Positions 5,971 through 6,842 of a stretch of DNA of 6,842 nucleotides are shown here, piece by piece. The number at the start of each line of letters is the position of its first letter. The stretch's first letter is position 1. Under the pieces are notes generated by a model, which saw nothing but the letters and a program-made list of their open reading frames with translations, did no database searches and was not told the DNA's origin. Origin of the DNA: Sphingomonadales bacterium (GTDB lineage Bacteria; Pseudomonadota; Alphaproteobacteria; Sphingomonadales; Sphingomonadaceae); assembly GCA_027486275.1 (NCBI GenBank), contig JAIXPM010000406.1, positions 1 through 6,842 of the forward strand, given 5' to 3'. The position numbers and the translations under genes are program-made.

Positions 5971-6842
5971 TTGGCCAGCATTCCCAATCCCGCCGCCGAA
6001 AAGGCCAGCATCGAAGCCTTCCGGCGCGACGTGATCGAGGCGTCGAAGACGGCATTGGTGCTGGTCGATTTCTGGGCGGAGTGGTGCGGCCCGTGCAAGA
6101 CGCTGGGGCCGGCGCTGGAACGGCTGGTTGCAGCCCGTGCACCCAAGGTGGCTCTGGTCAAGATCGATGTGGACAAGAACCAGGCGCTGGCCGCCCAGTT
6201 CCGCATCCAGTCCATCCCCACCGTCTATGCCTTCCTTGATGGCCGCCCGGTTGATGGCTTCCAGGGCGCCCTGCCGGAAACGCAGCTGGCGCAATTCATT
6301 GACAAGCTGCTGGCGGGCGTCCCGGCCAGCGATGACGAGGCCGCGCTGGAGGAGCAGATCGGCCAGCTGATCGCAGCGGCAGAAGAAGCAACTGCGGCCG
6401 GCGCCCATGAAGACGCCATCGCCATGCTGGCAGCGGTGTCCAGCGAGATGCCGGATCGCCATGATCTGGTGGCGCGTTATGCCCTGGCGTTGCTGGCGGG
6501 TGGCAAACCGCAGCCGGCAGCAGCCGCGCTCGAAACGGTGCCTGCCGATTCGAAGGATGAACTTGTTGTCCGCGCCCGCGCCGCGCTGGCGCTGGCGGCC
6601 GAAGCCCCGGCGGATGACGAGCTGACCCATCTCGTCGCCCAGGTGACCAATCACCCGGATGACCACGCCGCCCGATTCGAGCTGGCCGGCGCGCTGGCTG
6701 CCCGCGGTGAACGCGATGCCGCTGCCGAGCATCTGCTGGCCATCATCAAGGCCGATCGCGGCTGGAACGAGGGCGCCGCCCGCACCAAGCTGCTGACCAT
6801 GTTCGAAGCCGCCGGCCTTGCCGATCCGTGGAGCATCAAGAC
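5971..6842 (+). CDS. cnoX: Thioredoxin-TPR co-chaperone, CnoX/YbbN type (C-terminus cut by window edge)
   Basis: An N-terminal thioredoxin domain (residues about 13-116) followed by a helical, Ala-rich TPR-like region (about 125-285), the architecture of CnoX chaperedoxins. In characterised members CnoX is a cytoplasmic holdase that protects unfolded or oxidised clients and hands them to chaperones. The active site WCGPC is at 38-42 within LVDFWAEWCGPCK, and the cis-proline is Pro83 in SIPT. Both redox cysteines are intact, unlike E. coli CnoX, so real thiol-disulphide activity is likely, as known for the Caulobacter protein. The visible part is 290 residues and still open at base 6842; the family is usually 285-310 residues, so probably only a short tail is missing. 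The start is taken as TTG 5971, supported by GGGAG nine bases upstream and by the beginning of the fold; an in-frame GTG at 5893 is the alternative. It is transcribed divergently from tRNA-Gly. Confidence 0.86.
   Translation, partial: MASIPNPAAEKASIEAFRRDVIEASKTALVLVDFWAEWCGPCKTLGPALERLVAARAPKVALVKIDVDKNQALAAQFRIQSIPTVYAFLDGRPVDGFQGALPETQLAQFIDKLLAGVPASDDEAALEEQIGQLIAAAEEATAAGAHEDAIAMLAAVSSEMPDRHDLVARYALALLAGGKPQPAAAALETVPADSKDELVVRARAALALAAEAPADDELTHLVAQVTNHPDDHAARFELAGALAARGERDAAAEHLLAIIKADRGWNEGAARTKLLTMFEAAGLADPWSIK

Noticed and set aside
5955..6239. ATG at 5955 as the start of a separate small gene
   Set aside because: It is out of frame with the thioredoxin fold, and its product is an Arg/Gly/His-rich shadow frame.
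5788..6732. Minus-strand open frame of 314 codons
   Set aside because: Antisense to the thioredoxin-TPR gene, whose WCGPC and SIPT motifs prove the plus-strand frame.

Overview
The window looks like an ordinary high-GC chromosomal segment of an alphaproteobacterium, most likely a sphingomonad-type organism. This placement is an inference from four things: a short-form HisG next to hisD, a bacterial MmsA of the alphaproteobacterial/pseudomonad type, a CnoX-type thioredoxin-TPR protein that keeps its CGPC motif, and GC-biased codon use. It is not a phylogenetic result.

Layout. Everything from base 1 to 5808 is on the minus strand, so it reads right to left. In transcription order it is: a tRNA-Gly (GCC anticodon) with a strong intrinsic terminator; a CDF-family zinc/divalent-cation exporter with a histidine-rich N-terminus; a compact valine-catabolism cluster (mmsA, an enoyl-CoA hydratase, mmsB) with gaps of 5 and 1 bases; and then the first and last steps of histidine biosynthesis, hisG and hisD, overlapping by 17 bases. 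hisD runs off the left edge. Divergent from the tRNA, on the plus strand, is a thioredoxin-domain/TPR protein of the CnoX (YbbN) type that starts at a TTG and runs off the right edge. The genes at both edges are incomplete only because the window ends.

How the genes fit together. MmsA, the hydratase and MmsB cover the lower half of valine degradation: methacrylyl-CoA to 3-hydroxyisobutyryl-CoA, then 3-hydroxyisobutyrate to methylmalonate semialdehyde to propionyl-CoA. The isobutyryl-CoA dehydrogenase and the 3-hydroxyisobutyryl-CoA hydrolase often found in such clusters are absent here. HisG is the short form that needs a separate HisZ subunit, which is not in the window. The 48- and 49-base gaps on either side of the valine cluster show no convincing terminator, so read-through from the transporter to hisD is possible.

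No CRISPR array, transposase, integrase, phage gene or defence system is visible, and I found no previously undescribed multigene system. The least explained stretch is the 162-base divergent region between tRNA-Gly and the thioredoxin gene. It holds a plus-strand terminator-like hairpin that no upstream plus-strand gene accounts for. No gene-free stretch exceeds 300 bases.
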